Positions 44,636-53,940 of a stretch of 64,000 nucleotides of DNA are shown here, piece after piece; the first letter of the stretch is position 1, and each line of letters starts with the position of its first letter. Source of the DNA: Acetobacter cerevisiae (lineage in GTDB: Bacteria > Pseudomonadota > Alphaproteobacteria > Acetobacterales > Acetobacteraceae); contig NZ_LHZA01000152.1 in the NCBI RefSeq assembly GCF_001580535.1, positions 21,745-85,744 of the forward strand, given 5' to 3'. The position numbers were made by a program, and so were the translations under genes. The notes beneath the pieces are model-generated. The model saw nothing but the letters and a program-made list of their open reading frames with translations. It had not been told where the DNA came from and did not search any database.

Positions 44636-46096
44636 ATGCCAACTTCACAAAACACGCCACATTATAATCTGTTTATCAATGGAGCATGGACCAAAGCCAG
44701 CGGCGGCGAAACGCTGGAAATTCGCAATCCGGCAACCGGCGAGATTGTTGCTGTGGTCGCCAACGGTGCGGAACAGGACGTGAAAGCTGCCGTTGCGGCG
44801 GCCTCCAAAGCCTTTCCGGCATGGAGCCGCAAAACGGCGGAAGAACGGGCGGATGCGCTTTATGCCTTTAAGGCACTGATTGAAAAAAATGCTGATCGTC
44901 TCGCGCATCTTATTACCAGTGAAATGGGTAAGCCGCTGAAGGAAGCCAAAACGGAAGTGGGCTTTGCCGCAGGACTGCTGCGCTTTGCTGCAGAAAACAC
45001 CCGCAGGCTGGAAGGCGACATTATTCCGGGCAGCCGTCCGGGTGAGAAAATCCTGATTGAGAAAATTCCACACGGTGTCATTGGCGGTATTTCTGCATGG
45101 AACTTCCCGCTGGCCCTGTTCGCCCGCAAAGTTGGTCCGGCTCTGGCGGCAGGCAACACCATCGTTATCAAACCGCATGAACTGGCACCTCTGGCAGCGC
45201 TGGAAGCGACCCGGCTGGCAGAAGAGGCTGGGGTTTTCCCGGCAGGCGTTCTCAATGTTGTTCCCGGTGACGGCAAAGGCGTTGGTACCCCGCTGGTGGA
45301 ACATCCGGATGTGCGGCTGATCACCATGACCGGCAGCACAGCGACCGGGAAGAAAATCATGGCGGCCGCAGCAGATACGTTGAAAGAAGTCCGGCTGGAA
45401 CTGGGCGGCAAGGCACCGTTTATTGTCATGGATGATGCTGATCTGAACAAAGCCGCTACCGCCGCCGTTCTGGCGCGCTTTACCAATGGCGGCCAGGTCT
45501 GCACCAGTAATGAACGCACCTATGTGCATGCTACCGTGTATGACAAATTTGCTGATCTGGTCAGAAAGAAAATTTCCGCTCTGAAAGTCGGGAACCCGCT
45601 GGACGCCGCAACCGATATGGGGCCAAAAGTCAGTGAGCAGGAACTGGAAAAAGTTCATGCCATGGTTGAAAAAGCTGTCTCTCAGGGTGCCAAACTGGAA
45701 ACTGGTGGCGAGCGCCTGAAGGGTGGCGTGTATGATAAAGGCTTCTTCTACGCGCCTACCCTGCTGACCGACGTTAAGGAAGACATGGATATTGTTCAGA
45801 ATGAAGTCTTTGGCCCGGTCATGCTGCTGACCAAAGTGACGGACTTTGAGGACGCCCTGCGTCAGGCCAATGACTGCCGCTATGGCCTGTCCGCCTATGT
45901 CTTTACGCAGGATCTGAAAAAGATCATGCGCATCAGCACTGATCTGAACTTCGGTGAGGTCTATGTGAACCGTGAAGGTGGCGAAGCACCGCAGGGCTTC
46001 CACCACGGCTACAAGGATAGTGGCCTTGGTGGGGAAGATGGCAAATACGGTCTTGAGGCCTATGTGCAAACCAAGACAATTTACCTGAACGCCTGA
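44636..46096 (+). CDS. Aldehyde dehydrogenase, lactaldehyde/glycolaldehyde (AldA) type
   Basis: A 486-residue NAD-dependent aldehyde dehydrogenase. The catalytic Glu lies in LELGGKAPF and the nucleophile Cys in NGGQVCTSNER; the cofactor loop is TMTGSTATGKKIM. The C-terminal segment REGGEAPQGFHHGYKDSG followed by GGEDGKYGLEAY resembles E. coli AldA more than GabD. It therefore likely oxidises lactaldehyde, glycolaldehyde or related short aldehydes. Its ATG follows AAAAAGGTG. It is divergent from a LysR regulator and ends at a strong terminator. Confidence 0.92.
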   Translation: MPTSQNTPHYNLFINGAWTKASGGETLEIRNPATGEIVAVVANGAEQDVKAAVAAASKAFPAWSRKTAEERADALYAFKALIEKNADRLAHLITSEMGKPLKEAKTEVGFAAGLLRFAAENTRRLEGDIIPGSRPGEKILIEKIPHGVIGGISAWNFPLALFARKVGPALAAGNTIVIKPHELAPLAALEATRLAEEAGVFPAGVLNVVPGDGKGVGTPLVEHPDVRLITMTGSTATGKKIMAAAADTLKEVRLELGGKAPFIVMDDADLNKAATAAVLARFTNGGQVCTSNERTYVHATVYDKFADLVRKKISALKVGNPLDAATDMGPKVSEQELEKVHAMVEKAVSQGAKLETGGERLKGGVYDKGFFYAPTLLTDVKEDMDIVQNEVFGPVMLLTKVTDFEDALRQANDCRYGLSAYVFTQDLKKIMRISTDLNFGEVYVNREGGEAPQGFHHGYKDSGLGGEDGKYGLEAYVQTKTIYLNA

Positions 46097-46114
46097 TGCC
46101 TGAACGCTCTTAAT

Positions 46115-46152
46115 AAAAAAGCCCTTCCTCGTTATGAGGAAGGGCTTTTTTC
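46115..46152. terminator. Bidirectional intrinsic terminator
   Basis: An A-run plus GCCCTTCCTC pairs perfectly with GAGGAAGGGC plus a T-run, loop of five. It lies between convergent aldA-like and YncE-like genes and is suitable for both strands. Confidence 0.92.
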
Positions 46153-46177
46153 ATGCTGTCAGACGTATTGATCAGGC

Positions 46178-47464
46178 TTAGCGGAGAATGCCGGTGTGCC
46201 CGATGGAATAGCGGCCCGGCTGCGGCCAGACGGTCAGACCGTGTGGTTCTGCACCCACCGGAATTTTCTTCATAGAGCCGTCTTCCGTGTTGATCTGATA
46301 GGCAACATCGTCAAAACGGCCTGAAAGCCAGAGGGTTTTACCGTCTGCGCTCACATTGCCCATGTCCGGGCTGCCGCCTTCCGGAATGGGCCAGTTGGCG
46401 ACAATCTTGTTGGTTGCAAAATCGATAACCGTCACGCCACCCGCCTTGCTATGCGGTTTACCATGAATTTTATGAGACCCACGGTTCGCGACATACATTT
46501 TTGTGCCGTCACGGCTGGGATACAGGCCATGTGTGCCGACACCCGTCGGGATAAACCCGATTTCCTTGAAGCTGTCGCCATCCACCATAAAGACACCATC
46601 GGCCATCATGTCGGCCACATAGAACGTCTTACCGTTGGGGGAGATCAGAATATCCTGCGGCATGCCACCGCTGGAAAGCTTCAGGTAGCCCAGCACAGTT
46701 TTGTTAACGGTATCGACCTTCACCAGATGGCCACCAAATTCACAGGTGAAAATGGCGTAGCGTCCATCAATGGAGAAGTCTGCGTGGTTCACGCCTTTAC
46801 AGTCCGGCGTTTCCACTGACTGCTGGAGCGCCATGGTGTGCGGGTCACGGAAGTCCAGCCGCTTACGGGCTTCGGCCACCACAATGGCGGATTTACCATC
46901 GGGCGTGAAATACATGTTGTAGGGATCATCCACGGCAACAGCCGGACCGGGCTTGCCGGTGCGGGCATCAATGGGGGTCAGGCTGCCATTTGTGGTGCCT
47001 TCCGCATTGTTCGTCACCCACAGGGTGCGCAGATCCCAGGACGGCACAACATGCTGCGGGCTTTTGCCAACCGGGAAGCGGTCCACAACCTTGGATGTGG
47101 CCGGGTCAATCACAGAGACATCGTTAGAGCGCAGGTTGGGCACGTAAACACGGGCCGGGTCCTGTGCCACTTCCGGATTGATATGATCCGGCGCAGTCTC
47201 ACTATACAGATTGGCCGGGTTGATAACCGGCGGCATGCCCGGAATGGTCTGCACGGCAGTCGGGGCTGCCGGCGCGGATACTACCGGCTGAGTGGAAGAA
47301 CCCTGCGAAGCAGGCACCTGCGCCGGGGCGGGCTGCGGGGCAGCAGACGGCGCTGTTGTCTGCACAGGGGACTGACTGGCTTCCTGCGCAACGGCCAGAC
47401 TGGTCCCCGCACCTAAAGCGACAAACACAGCCGTAGCGGCTGCCAGATGTCTTTTTACTACCAT
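46178..47464 (-). CDS. YncE-like beta-propeller protein, exported
   Basis: A 428-residue exported protein with a Sec signal (VVKRHLAAATAVFVALGAGTSLAVAQ region) and a 60-residue Ala/Pro/Gln-rich linker. The rest is a seven-bladed YVTN-type propeller: RVYVPNLRSNDVSVIDPAT is a standard blade, and KTFYVADMMADGVFMVD and TKMYVANRGSHKIHG are others. E. coli YncE is a periplasmic DNA-binding propeller; here function is unknown. The ATG at 47464 is preferred because the signal starts there; 47479 is possible. It lies downstream of the exported creatininase-family gene. Confidence 0.85.
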   Translation of the reverse strand: MVVKRHLAAATAVFVALGAGTSLAVAQEASQSPVQTTAPSAAPQPAPAQVPASQGSSTQPVVSAPAAPTAVQTIPGMPPVINPANLYSETAPDHINPEVAQDPARVYVPNLRSNDVSVIDPATSKVVDRFPVGKSPQHVVPSWDLRTLWVTNNAEGTTNGSLTPIDARTGKPGPAVAVDDPYNMYFTPDGKSAIVVAEARKRLDFRDPHTMALQQSVETPDCKGVNHADFSIDGRYAIFTCEFGGHLVKVDTVNKTVLGYLKLSSGGMPQDILISPNGKTFYVADMMADGVFMVDGDSFKEIGFIPTGVGTHGLYPSRDGTKMYVANRGSHKIHGKPHSKAGGVTVIDFATNKIVANWPIPEGGSPDMGNVSADGKTLWLSGRFDDVAYQINTEDGSMKKIPVGAEPHGLTVWPQPGRYSIGHTGILR

Positions 47465-47599
47465 AATATTACAGCCCATCCCTTTCTTGTGCTGTCATCA
47501 TCATGCGATGAGGCTTTAGCACATGGGTGATTAGGCGTCTATTTTTGACTTTCTGGCAACTCGGCTTTTTTTATTGAGACTTATTCTTAGAGATTGTGT

Positions 47600-48460
47600 T
47601 CAAAACCCTCGGGCAGACTGAATAGCCTGCACTGCGGCATTGATCTGCATCGCAAGACCAGCCTGCCCAAGCGAGGCAGACGCCCTGCGCGGATCACCCC
47701 CATAAATACCTTCCTGCGCAGAAGGCGCACCAGAATGACGCAACGCATCCTGCCGCACCATGGAAGGATCAACCGCCAGCATCAGCGAGGTATCGCTAAT
47801 GTCTGCATGCTGCCCCACATCCTTCCCGTAGCCCTGCTGCTTCAGCCAGTCTGCATACTGATGTGCAATAACGGTATAAAATCCGCTGACATAGAGCGCC
47901 TTCGCACCCGTGCCGTGCCATTTCTGGTTGAGCACCGCAGCGGCTTTTTCCATATACTTCTGGTAGCCTCCATGGTCCCCCACAAAGACAATCAGCCTGA
48001 AACCCTGCACCTGAAAACTCTCCCCGGCGGAGACAAGGAGTTTTTCAAAAACATCCGGCGGCACGGTAATGGTGCCGGGAAAGCGCATATGGGAGGAACG
48101 GGGAGACGTGCCTCCCTCCGGCACATAGGCCACAACGGGCGCCACCAATGTTTTTCCGGTCTTCCCGGCAATCTGTTCTGCCAGATACGTAGCCCGCTCA
48201 TTATGCTTGCCAACAGCAATATACGGGCCACTCTGTTCCGTGCCGCCCACAGGGATGATAATGGTCGTCACCCCTGCCGCCACACCGGACTGAATTTCTG
48301 TCCAGGTGTATTTTTCAAAGAGCACCGCATTAGCCGCGCTGTCAGGCTGCACGCTTCCCGCACTCTGCGCAAAGGCCGGTGCGGAAAATAAGCCTCCTAC
48401 CAGAACAAGAGCAGATAAAACTGACCGAAAAATAATGCTTTTTTTCTTTTTTACGGACAC
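47600..48460 (-). CDS. Exported creatininase-family protein
   Basis: I start this at a GTG at 48460 (286 aa), which yields a clear Sec signal (SVKKKKSIIFRSVLSALVLVGG...APAFAQ). The GTG lies four bases after the uvrA stop, so it may be read through from uvrA. The fold is shown by IIIPVGGTEQSGPYIAVGKH, where the family E-x-H-G-P-H reads EQSGPY, then VFVGDHGGY and GQHADISDTSLML. Two expected metal ligands are thus changed. A second, cytosolic homologue occurs at 29620-30450. Substrate unknown, probably a periplasmic amide. Confidence 0.8.
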   Translation of the reverse strand: MSVKKKKSIIFRSVLSALVLVGGLFSAPAFAQSAGSVQPDSAANAVLFEKYTWTEIQSGVAAGVTTIIIPVGGTEQSGPYIAVGKHNERATYLAEQIAGKTGKTLVAPVVAYVPEGGTSPRSSHMRFPGTITVPPDVFEKLLVSAGESFQVQGFRLIVFVGDHGGYQKYMEKAAAVLNQKWHGTGAKALYVSGFYTVIAHQYADWLKQQGYGKDVGQHADISDTSLMLAVDPSMVRQDALRHSGAPSAQEGIYGGDPRRASASLGQAGLAMQINAAVQAIQSARGF

Positions 48461-48464
48461 AGTT

Positions 48465-51356
48465 TTACTTCTTCTTTTTTCTGGTTTTTGCCGGAGCACG
48501 TTTGAGCAGGGGAGCCAGAAACTGGCCTGTATAGCTCTCCTTACAGGCCGCAATATCTTCCGGCGTCCCTTCCGCAACAATACGGCCACCGCCATCGCCG
48601 CCTTCCGGGCCAACGTCCACAATCCAGTCCGCGGTTTTGATCACTTCCAGATTATGCTCAATGACAATTACCGTATTGCCCTGATCAACCAGCGCATGCA
48701 GAACTTCCAGAAGTTTTCTGACATCTTCCGTATGCAAACCGGTTGTGGGCTCATCCAGAATATAAACCGTGCGACCAGTTGCACGGCGCGCCAGCTCCTT
48801 GGAGAGCTTCACGCGCTGCGCTTCCCCACCCGACAGGGTTGTCGCCTGCTGTCCGAGGGCGACATAACCCAGACCAACTTTTTGCAAAATGGCCAGTCGA
48901 TCCCGGATACGCGTCTGCGCTGAGAAGTAGGGCAGGGCTTCATCCACGCTCATGGCCAGCACATCGGCAATGGATTTGCCACGGAACTTGATGTCCAGCG
49001 TCTCGCGGTTGTAGCGCGTGCCCTTACAGGTATCGCAGGTGACAAACACATCCGGTAGGAAGTGCATCTCGATCTTGAGAACACCATCCCCCTGACACGC
49101 CTCACACCGTCCGCCCTTCACGTTAAAGGAGAACCGCCCCGGCTTGTAGCCGCGCGCCTTGCTCTCCGGCAGTTCGGCAAACCAGTCCCGGATAGGGGTG
49201 AACAGATCCGTATAGGTGGCCGGGTTGGAGCGAGGTGTGCGTCCAATAGGAGACTGGTCGATATCAATAATCTTATCGAGCAGTTCTATCCCTTTGATCG
49301 CTTTATAAGCTTCAGGAGACTGAGAAGACCCCATCAACTGGCGGGACAACGCTTTATAAAGCGTATCAATCACCAGTGTGGATTTCCCGCTGCCGGAAAC
49401 CCCTGTCACACACGTAAAGGTTCCCAAGGGGAAATGTGCTGTAACGTTCTTCAGGTTATGGCCGGTTGCCCCTTCTACCGTCAGGACTTTTTTCTTGTCA
49501 TACGGGCGTCTGTGTTCCGGAACGGGAATGCTCTTGCGCCCGGACAGATACGCCCCTGTCAGGCTTTCCGGGACTTTGGCAACTTCTTCCGGCGTGCCCG
49601 CAGCAATCACCCTGCCGCCATTCACACCGGCTCCCGGCCCCATATCCACCAGCCAGTCTGCACTCCTGATGGCGTCCTCATCATGTTCAACAACAATCAG
49701 AGTATTACCCAGTTTTTTTAAACGCTCCAGCGTGCCCAGAAGCCGTTCATTATCGCGCTGATGCAGACCAATAGAGGGTTCATCCAGCACATACAGAACC
49801 CCGGTCAGGCCGGAGCCAATCTGGCTTGCCAGACGGATACGCTGGCTTTCCCCGCCAGACAGCGTGGCGGAACTCCGGGAAAGGGTCAGGTAATCCAGCC
49901 CGACATCATCCAGAAAGGTCAGGCGTTCCTGAATTTCACGCAAAATGCGCCGGGCAATCTCGGCTTTTTGCGGGGTCAGGGTTGGCATGACGGTCTCAAA
50001 CCAGTCCAGTGCCTTACCAATTGGCAGGTCACAGGCCTGCGCAATGGTTTTATCCGCCACGCGCACAGACAGCGCCTCGGGCCGCAGACGCGCACCATGG
50101 CAGACGTGGCACGGCTTTTCGGACTGATAGCGGGAAAGTTCTTCCCGCACCCACATGCTGTCCGTGTTGGCCAGACGCCGGGCCAGACTGGCCAGAACGC
50201 CTTCAAACGGTTTGCTGACCGTGTAGCTTTTCCGGCCGTCCTGATACGTAAACTCGATGTTCTCATCAACGCCGTTCAGAATTCCATCCTGAGCAGCTTC
50301 TGGCAGGTCTTTCCAGGGCGTGTCCATGCTGACGCCAAAATGGGCAGCCAGACTGGTCAGCGTCTGTTCCAGCAAAGGCGATTTTGCATCTTTCCAAGGT
50401 GCAATAGCGCCTTTGCGCAGAGACTTTGACTCATCCGGCACGACAAGCGCCGGGTTGAAGAAGGTTTCAGACCCCAGACCATCACAGGACGGACACGCCC
50501 CCTGCGGCGCGTTGAAGGAAAACAGGCGTGGTTCAATTTCTTCCAGCGTAAACCCGCTCACCGGGCAGGAAAAGCGTGAAGAAAAGACCAGCCGTTCCGG
50601 CTCGGCGTCTTTGTCCTTCAACACTTCTTCTGTGTAGGCAATGCCGTCAGACAGGCCGAGAGCGGTTTCAAAACTGTCCGCCAGACGGGATTCTATCCCC
50701 TCTTTGACCACCACGCGGTCCACCACGACTTCCACCGTATGGCGCAGTTTGCGGTTCAGGGCCGGGACGTCGGCAATTTCATACAGCTCGCCATCCACTT
50801 TCACACGGGTGAAACCCTTGCGCTGCAATTCTCCCAGTTCCTTGCGGTATTCGCCCTTGCGGTCACGGATCACGGGGGAGAGCAGCAGGAGGCGCGTGCC
50901 CTCCGGCAGAGCCATCACACGGTCCACCATCTGGCTGACGGTCTGGGCTTCAATCGGCAGGCCGGTCGCGGGAGAATAAGGCACACCAGCACGCGCCCAG
51001 AGCAGACGCATATAGTCATAGATTTCCGTCACGGTGCCCACGGTGGAACGCGGATTTTTGGACGTCGTCTTCTGCTCGATGGAAATGGCCGGGGAAAGTC
51101 CTTCTATGGAATCCACATCCGGCTTGCCCATCAGTTCCAGAAACTGGCGGGCATAGGCAGACAGGCTTTCCACATACCGGCGCTGGCCTTCGGCGTAGAT
51201 CGTGTCAAACGCCAGTGACGATTTGCCGGAGCCGGAAAGGCCCGTCACCACCGTCAGACAGTCACGCGGGATATCGATATCAACATTTTTGAGGTTGTGC
51301 GCCCGTGCCCCGCGCACACTGAGTTTCTGAGCACTGGGAAAAGATGGATTGTCCAT
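48465..51356 (-). CDS. uvrA: Excinuclease ABC subunit A
   Basis: A 963-residue damage-recognition ATPase of nucleotide excision repair, starting at [10 protein letters not shown] (51356); the frame extension to 51503 is not supported. Two ABC modules have Walker A motifs GLSGSGKSS and GVSGSGKST. The zinc fingers are visible as CHVCHGARL and the paired [18 protein letters not shown]. Both LSGGE signature motifs are present. A candidate LexA operator lies just upstream at 51371. Confidence 0.98.
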   Translation of the reverse strand: MDNPSFPSAQKLSVRGARAHNLKNVDIDIPRDCLTVVTGLSGSGKSSLAFDTIYAEGQRRYVESLSAYARQFLELMGKPDVDSIEGLSPAISIEQKTTSKNPRSTVGTVTEIYDYMRLLWARAGVPYSPATGLPIEAQTVSQMVDRVMALPEGTRLLLLSPVIRDRKGEYRKELGELQRKGFTRVKVDGELYEIADVPALNRKLRHTVEVVVDRVVVKEGIESRLADSFETALGLSDGIAYTEEVLKDKDAEPERLVFSSRFSCPVSGFTLEEIEPRLFSFNAPQGACPSCDGLGSETFFNPALVVPDESKSLRKGAIAPWKDAKSPLLEQTLTSLAAHFGVSMDTPWKDLPEAAQDGILNGVDENIEFTYQDGRKSYTVSKPFEGVLASLARRLANTDSMWVREELSRYQSEKPCHVCHGARLRPEALSVRVADKTIAQACDLPIGKALDWFETVMPTLTPQKAEIARRILREIQERLTFLDDVGLDYLTLSRSSATLSGGESQRIRLASQIGSGLTGVLYVLDEPSIGLHQRDNERLLGTLERLKKLGNTLIVVEHDEDAIRSADWLVDMGPGAGVNGGRVIAAGTPEEVAKVPESLTGAYLSGRKSIPVPEHRRPYDKKKVLTVEGATGHNLKNVTAHFPLGTFTCVTGVSGSGKSTLVIDTLYKALSRQLMGSSQSPEAYKAIKGIELLDKIIDIDQSPIGRTPRSNPATYTDLFTPIRDWFAELPESKARGYKPGRFSFNVKGGRCEACQGDGVLKIEMHFLPDVFVTCDTCKGTRYNRETLDIKFRGKSIADVLAMSVDEALPYFSAQTRIRDRLAILQKVGLGYVALGQQATTLSGGEAQRVKLSKELARRATGRTVYILDEPTTGLHTEDVRKLLEVLHALVDQGNTVIVIEHNLEVIKTADWIVDVGPEGGDGGGRIVAEGTPEDIAACKESYTGQFLAPLLKRAPAKTRKKKK

Positions 51357-51370
51357 AAAATACCGCTGCC

Positions 51371-51386
51371 GTTCCTGTTTTGTCCT
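51371..51386 (+). promoter_or_regulatory. Candidate LexA (SOS) operator of uvrA
   Basis: GTTCCTGTTTTGTCC gives GTTC-N7-GTCC, one base away from GTTC-N7-GTTC, 15 bases upstream of the uvrA start. It is nearly the same as the element upstream of recA at 7622-7637, with the same spacer core TGTTTTGT. The two genes are the classical SOS genes in the window. Confidence 0.6.
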
Positions 51387-51581
51387 GTATGCCGCCTTTG
51401 CCGCCCTCCATGCAATCAGGGAATGGCCGCCCGACACCTCTTCTGTGTTGATATGGGACGTCTCTCGCCAATTCCCATTGCACCGGGGCACATGATTGAC
51501 CATTTAGAAAGATAATGCGGTGTGTGCCGCCGGGTGGACCCCACGCCATCCACCATCGTTTTGAGCTAAGGATGACACCAG

Positions 51582-52571
51582 ATGGACCATATTATTGGCC
51601 AGCAAGCCCCTCAGGCTTCCGGCAGTCTGATGCAGGACCCGCTGGCACAGGGGCAGGCCGCCGCCCCTCAGGCATCAGCACCCCTGATTATGGATGGCTC
51701 ACAGGCCACCTTCATGCAGGATGTGATTGAAGCCAGCCGTTCCATTCCCGTTCTGGTTGATTTCTGGGCAGACTGGTGTGGCCCGTGCAAGCAGCTGGCT
51801 CCGGTGCTGGAAAAGGTCGTCACGGCGGCTCGCGGCAAGGTCCGGCTTGTTAAAATTGATATTGAAGCCAACCGTGCTCTCGCTGCCCAGCTGACGCAGA
51901 TTGGCCTGCCGTTGCAGTCCATCCCGATGGTGGCGGTATTCTGGAAAGGCCAGATTCTGGATCTGTTCCAGGGCGCTTTGCCGGAAAGTGAGATCAAGAA
52001 ATTTGTTGAAGGCGTGCTGAAAGCCGCTGGCGGCGGCCCGCTGCCCGCAACGGAACTGTTGCAGGAAGCCGCTGTGGCCATGGAAACCAACCAGCCCGCA
52101 CACGCTGCGGAACTGTTCTCTGGTGTTCTGGGCGAAGAACCGGAAAACCCGAAGGCATGGGGCGGGCTGATCCGCGCCATGCTGGCTCTGGATGATGAAG
52201 AGGCAGCAGACGCAGCCCTTGCGGACGTGCCTGAAAAAATCAAGGACGCACCGGAAGTTGCCGGGGCACGCGCAGCCCTTGAACTTAAGAAGGAAGGTCG
52301 CAAAGCCGCGCAGGAAATGGAAGAGGTTCACGCCCGCCTTGCCGCCAACCCGGATGACTACGCCGCCCGGTGTGAGCTGGCGACCGGCCTGAACGTAGCT
52401 GGCAAGCGGGAAGAGGCCGCGGACGAACTGCTCCGTGTGATCAAAGCCGACCCGAACTGGAACGAGGGTGCCGCAAAACAGCAGCTTTTCCGCTTTTTTG
52501 AAGCCTGGGGCCATGATGACCCGGCTACACTGGCGGCCCGCCGTCGCCTCTCCTCTCTTCTGTTTTCCTGA
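51582..52571 (+). CDS. Thioredoxin/TPR co-chaperone, CnoX (YbbN) type
   Basis: A 329-residue protein with a thioredoxin domain followed by a helical TPR-like domain. The active site is Cys66-Gly-Pro-Cys69 in FWADWCGPCKQ, preceded by a low-complexity N-terminus of about 35 residues. The C-terminal half contains repeated helices such as AELFSGVLGEEPENPKAWGGLIRAML and CELATGLNVAGKREEAADELLRVI. CnoX proteins protect oxidised clients and hand them to GroEL; the WCGPC form as in Caulobacter retains reductase activity. It heads a cluster with a Lon-domain gene, Trm112 and a lipoprotein. Confidence 0.9.
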   Translation: MDHIIGQQAPQASGSLMQDPLAQGQAAAPQASAPLIMDGSQATFMQDVIEASRSIPVLVDFWADWCGPCKQLAPVLEKVVTAARGKVRLVKIDIEANRALAAQLTQIGLPLQSIPMVAVFWKGQILDLFQGALPESEIKKFVEGVLKAAGGGPLPATELLQEAAVAMETNQPAHAAELFSGVLGEEPENPKAWGGLIRAMLALDDEEAADAALADVPEKIKDAPEVAGARAALELKKEGRKAAQEMEEVHARLAANPDDYAARCELATGLNVAGKREEAADELLRVIKADPNWNEGAAKQQLFRFFEAWGHDDPATLAARRRLSSLLFS

Positions 52572-52582
52572 TAAGGTCGAGC

Positions 52583-53284
52583 TTGGCTTCCTACCTGCCT
52601 GACGACGAGATTCTGCGGCACGTCCCCAGAGTTTCAGACCTCACCATGGCCGATATCCCTGCGGAAATCGGCCTGTTTCCCCTGAGCGGTGTTTTGCTGC
52701 TGCCTCGGGGGAAACTGCCGCTGAACGTGTTTGAGCCGCGTTACGTGGCGCTGGTGGAAGATGCGCTGGCATCCCAGAGGCTGATCGGCATGATCCAGCC
52801 TCTGTGGGGGGAAGAAGATGAAGAGGAAGAAGGCAAGATACCGCCCCTCTACACCATCGGGTGTCTGGGCCGCATTACCTCCTTTACGGAACGGGCCGAT
52901 GGCACGTTTGCCGTCACCCTGAGTGGCGTGGCCCGGTTCCGGGTGCTGCGGGAGACAGGTCTGCACAGAGGATATCGGCAGGCGCGGATTGATGTCTCAT
53001 CCTTTGTGGGCGATCTGAGCGAAATCCCTTCAGAACCGTTCAACCGCGAAAAACTGCTGGACTCTCTGCGCCGTTATTTCCGGCAGAAGGGGTTATCGGC
53101 CCGCTGGTCCATCATTGAACAGATGGAAGATGATACCCTGCTGGTCACTCTTCCCATGATCTGTCCTTTTCCTCCGGCAGAAAAACAGGCATTGCTTGAC
53201 GCAGGCAGCCTGACAGACCGTGTGCGCGTGCTGCAGATGCTGGTAGACCTGTCTGGTCCTGAAGAGGAAGGCCCGCCTTCCTGA
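52583..53284 (+). CDS. LON substrate-binding-domain protein
   Basis: A 233-residue protein that is only the N-terminal substrate-binding domain of Lon protease, without ATPase or protease parts. Conserved pieces are [26 protein letters not shown] near residue 28-53 and [15 protein letters not shown]. The start is a TTG at 52583 with AAGG six bases upstream; no ATG precedes the domain. Often found next to trx/cnoX in Alphaproteobacteria, as here, 11 bases downstream. Function unknown; a substrate adaptor role is inference. Confidence 0.88.
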   Translation: MASYLPDDEILRHVPRVSDLTMADIPAEIGLFPLSGVLLLPRGKLPLNVFEPRYVALVEDALASQRLIGMIQPLWGEEDEEEEGKIPPLYTIGCLGRITSFTERADGTFAVTLSGVARFRVLRETGLHRGYRQARIDVSSFVGDLSEIPSEPFNREKLLDSLRRYFRQKGLSARWSIIEQMEDDTLLVTLPMICPFPPAEKQALLDAGSLTDRVRVLQMLVDLSGPEEEGPPS

Positions 53285-53306
53285 ACATTTTTTATGGGTG
53301 ACATTC

Positions 53307-53501
53307 ATGTCTGGTGCTGACATTTCTCCTCCGCTCGACCCGCGGCTTCTTTCCGTTCTGGTTTGCCCGGTGACCAAAGGCCCGCTGACCTATGATGCCA
53401 CCACCAATGAGCTGATCAGCGCGCAGGCCAAACTGGCCTTCCCCATCCGTGATGGGATTCCCATCATGCTGCCGGAAGAAGCCCGCCATCTCGAAGGCTG
53501 A
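53307..53501 (+). CDS. Trm112-family protein
   Basis: A 64-residue protein of the Trm112/YcaR family: [22 protein letters not shown] followed by [18 protein letters not shown] in consecutive blocks. Trm112 proteins bind and activate methyltransferases in eukaryotes and archaea; the bacterial partner is unknown. Only one of the usual cysteines (CPVTKGP) remains, as in many bacterial members. The ATG at 53307 is used, with GGG at 53296-53298; a GTG at 53298 is in frame. Confidence 0.9.
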   Translation: MSGADISPPLDPRLLSVLVCPVTKGPLTYDATTNELISAQAKLAFPIRDGIPIMLPEEARHLEG

Positions 53502-53538
53502 GTTTTTCAGCATAGCAAGGCCTGGATAACGCTCTGCC

Positions 53539-53934
53539 GTGAAACGCTGCGCCCCTCAGCTCAAAACCAGACAGCGCCCCCGCATCATGCTGGGAGCGCT
53601 GGTTCTGGCTGCCCCTCTGCTGGCCGGATGCCATGTGGACATTGAGGGCGAGAATATCGATATCCCGCCAGAAAGGCCGGGCCGCTTCCTGCCCGAAGCC
53701 GCCCCCGCGGAAGCCCGCGCGGCACAGGAACAGGAACGGCGTGAGGATATGGCGCGCAATAATGGCCAGAACCCTGACAAGAACCAGCTTAAAGACCGCT
53801 ATGAACCGCTGGCTCCGTCCGATGCTGCAACCGGCCCGCTGGAAGCAGGCGACGGTCACAGCGTTATTCCGGAAACACAGGCCATTTACGGCAAGCGGGA
53901 ACAACCCCAGCAGTCAGCCCCGCAACAGCATTAA
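53539..53934 (+). CDS. Putative lipoprotein
   Basis: A 131-residue protein beginning with GTG, with a basic N-terminus, a hydrophobic stretch MLGALVLAAPLLAGC and lipobox LAGC. The mature part is polar and low-complexity (HVDIEGENIDIPPERPG, then Ala/Glu/Gln-rich and Gln/Pro at the end), probably unstructured. It is 37 bases downstream of Trm112 and may be the last gene of the cnoX cluster. I do not recognise a domain. Confidence 0.65.
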   Translation: MKRCAPQLKTRQRPRIMLGALVLAAPLLAGCHVDIEGENIDIPPERPGRFLPEAAPAEARAAQEQERREDMARNNGQNPDKNQLKDRYEPLAPSDAATGPLEAGDGHSVIPETQAIYGKREQPQQSAPQQH

Positions 53935-53940
53935 GCGATG

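Noticed and set aside
44645..46069. 474-codon minus-strand ORF
   Set aside because: Antisense of the aldA-like dehydrogenase, whose catalytic motifs are intact on the other strand.
51357..51503. N-terminal extension of uvrA
   Set aside because: It covers the likely promoter and LexA site and has no similarity to UvrA.
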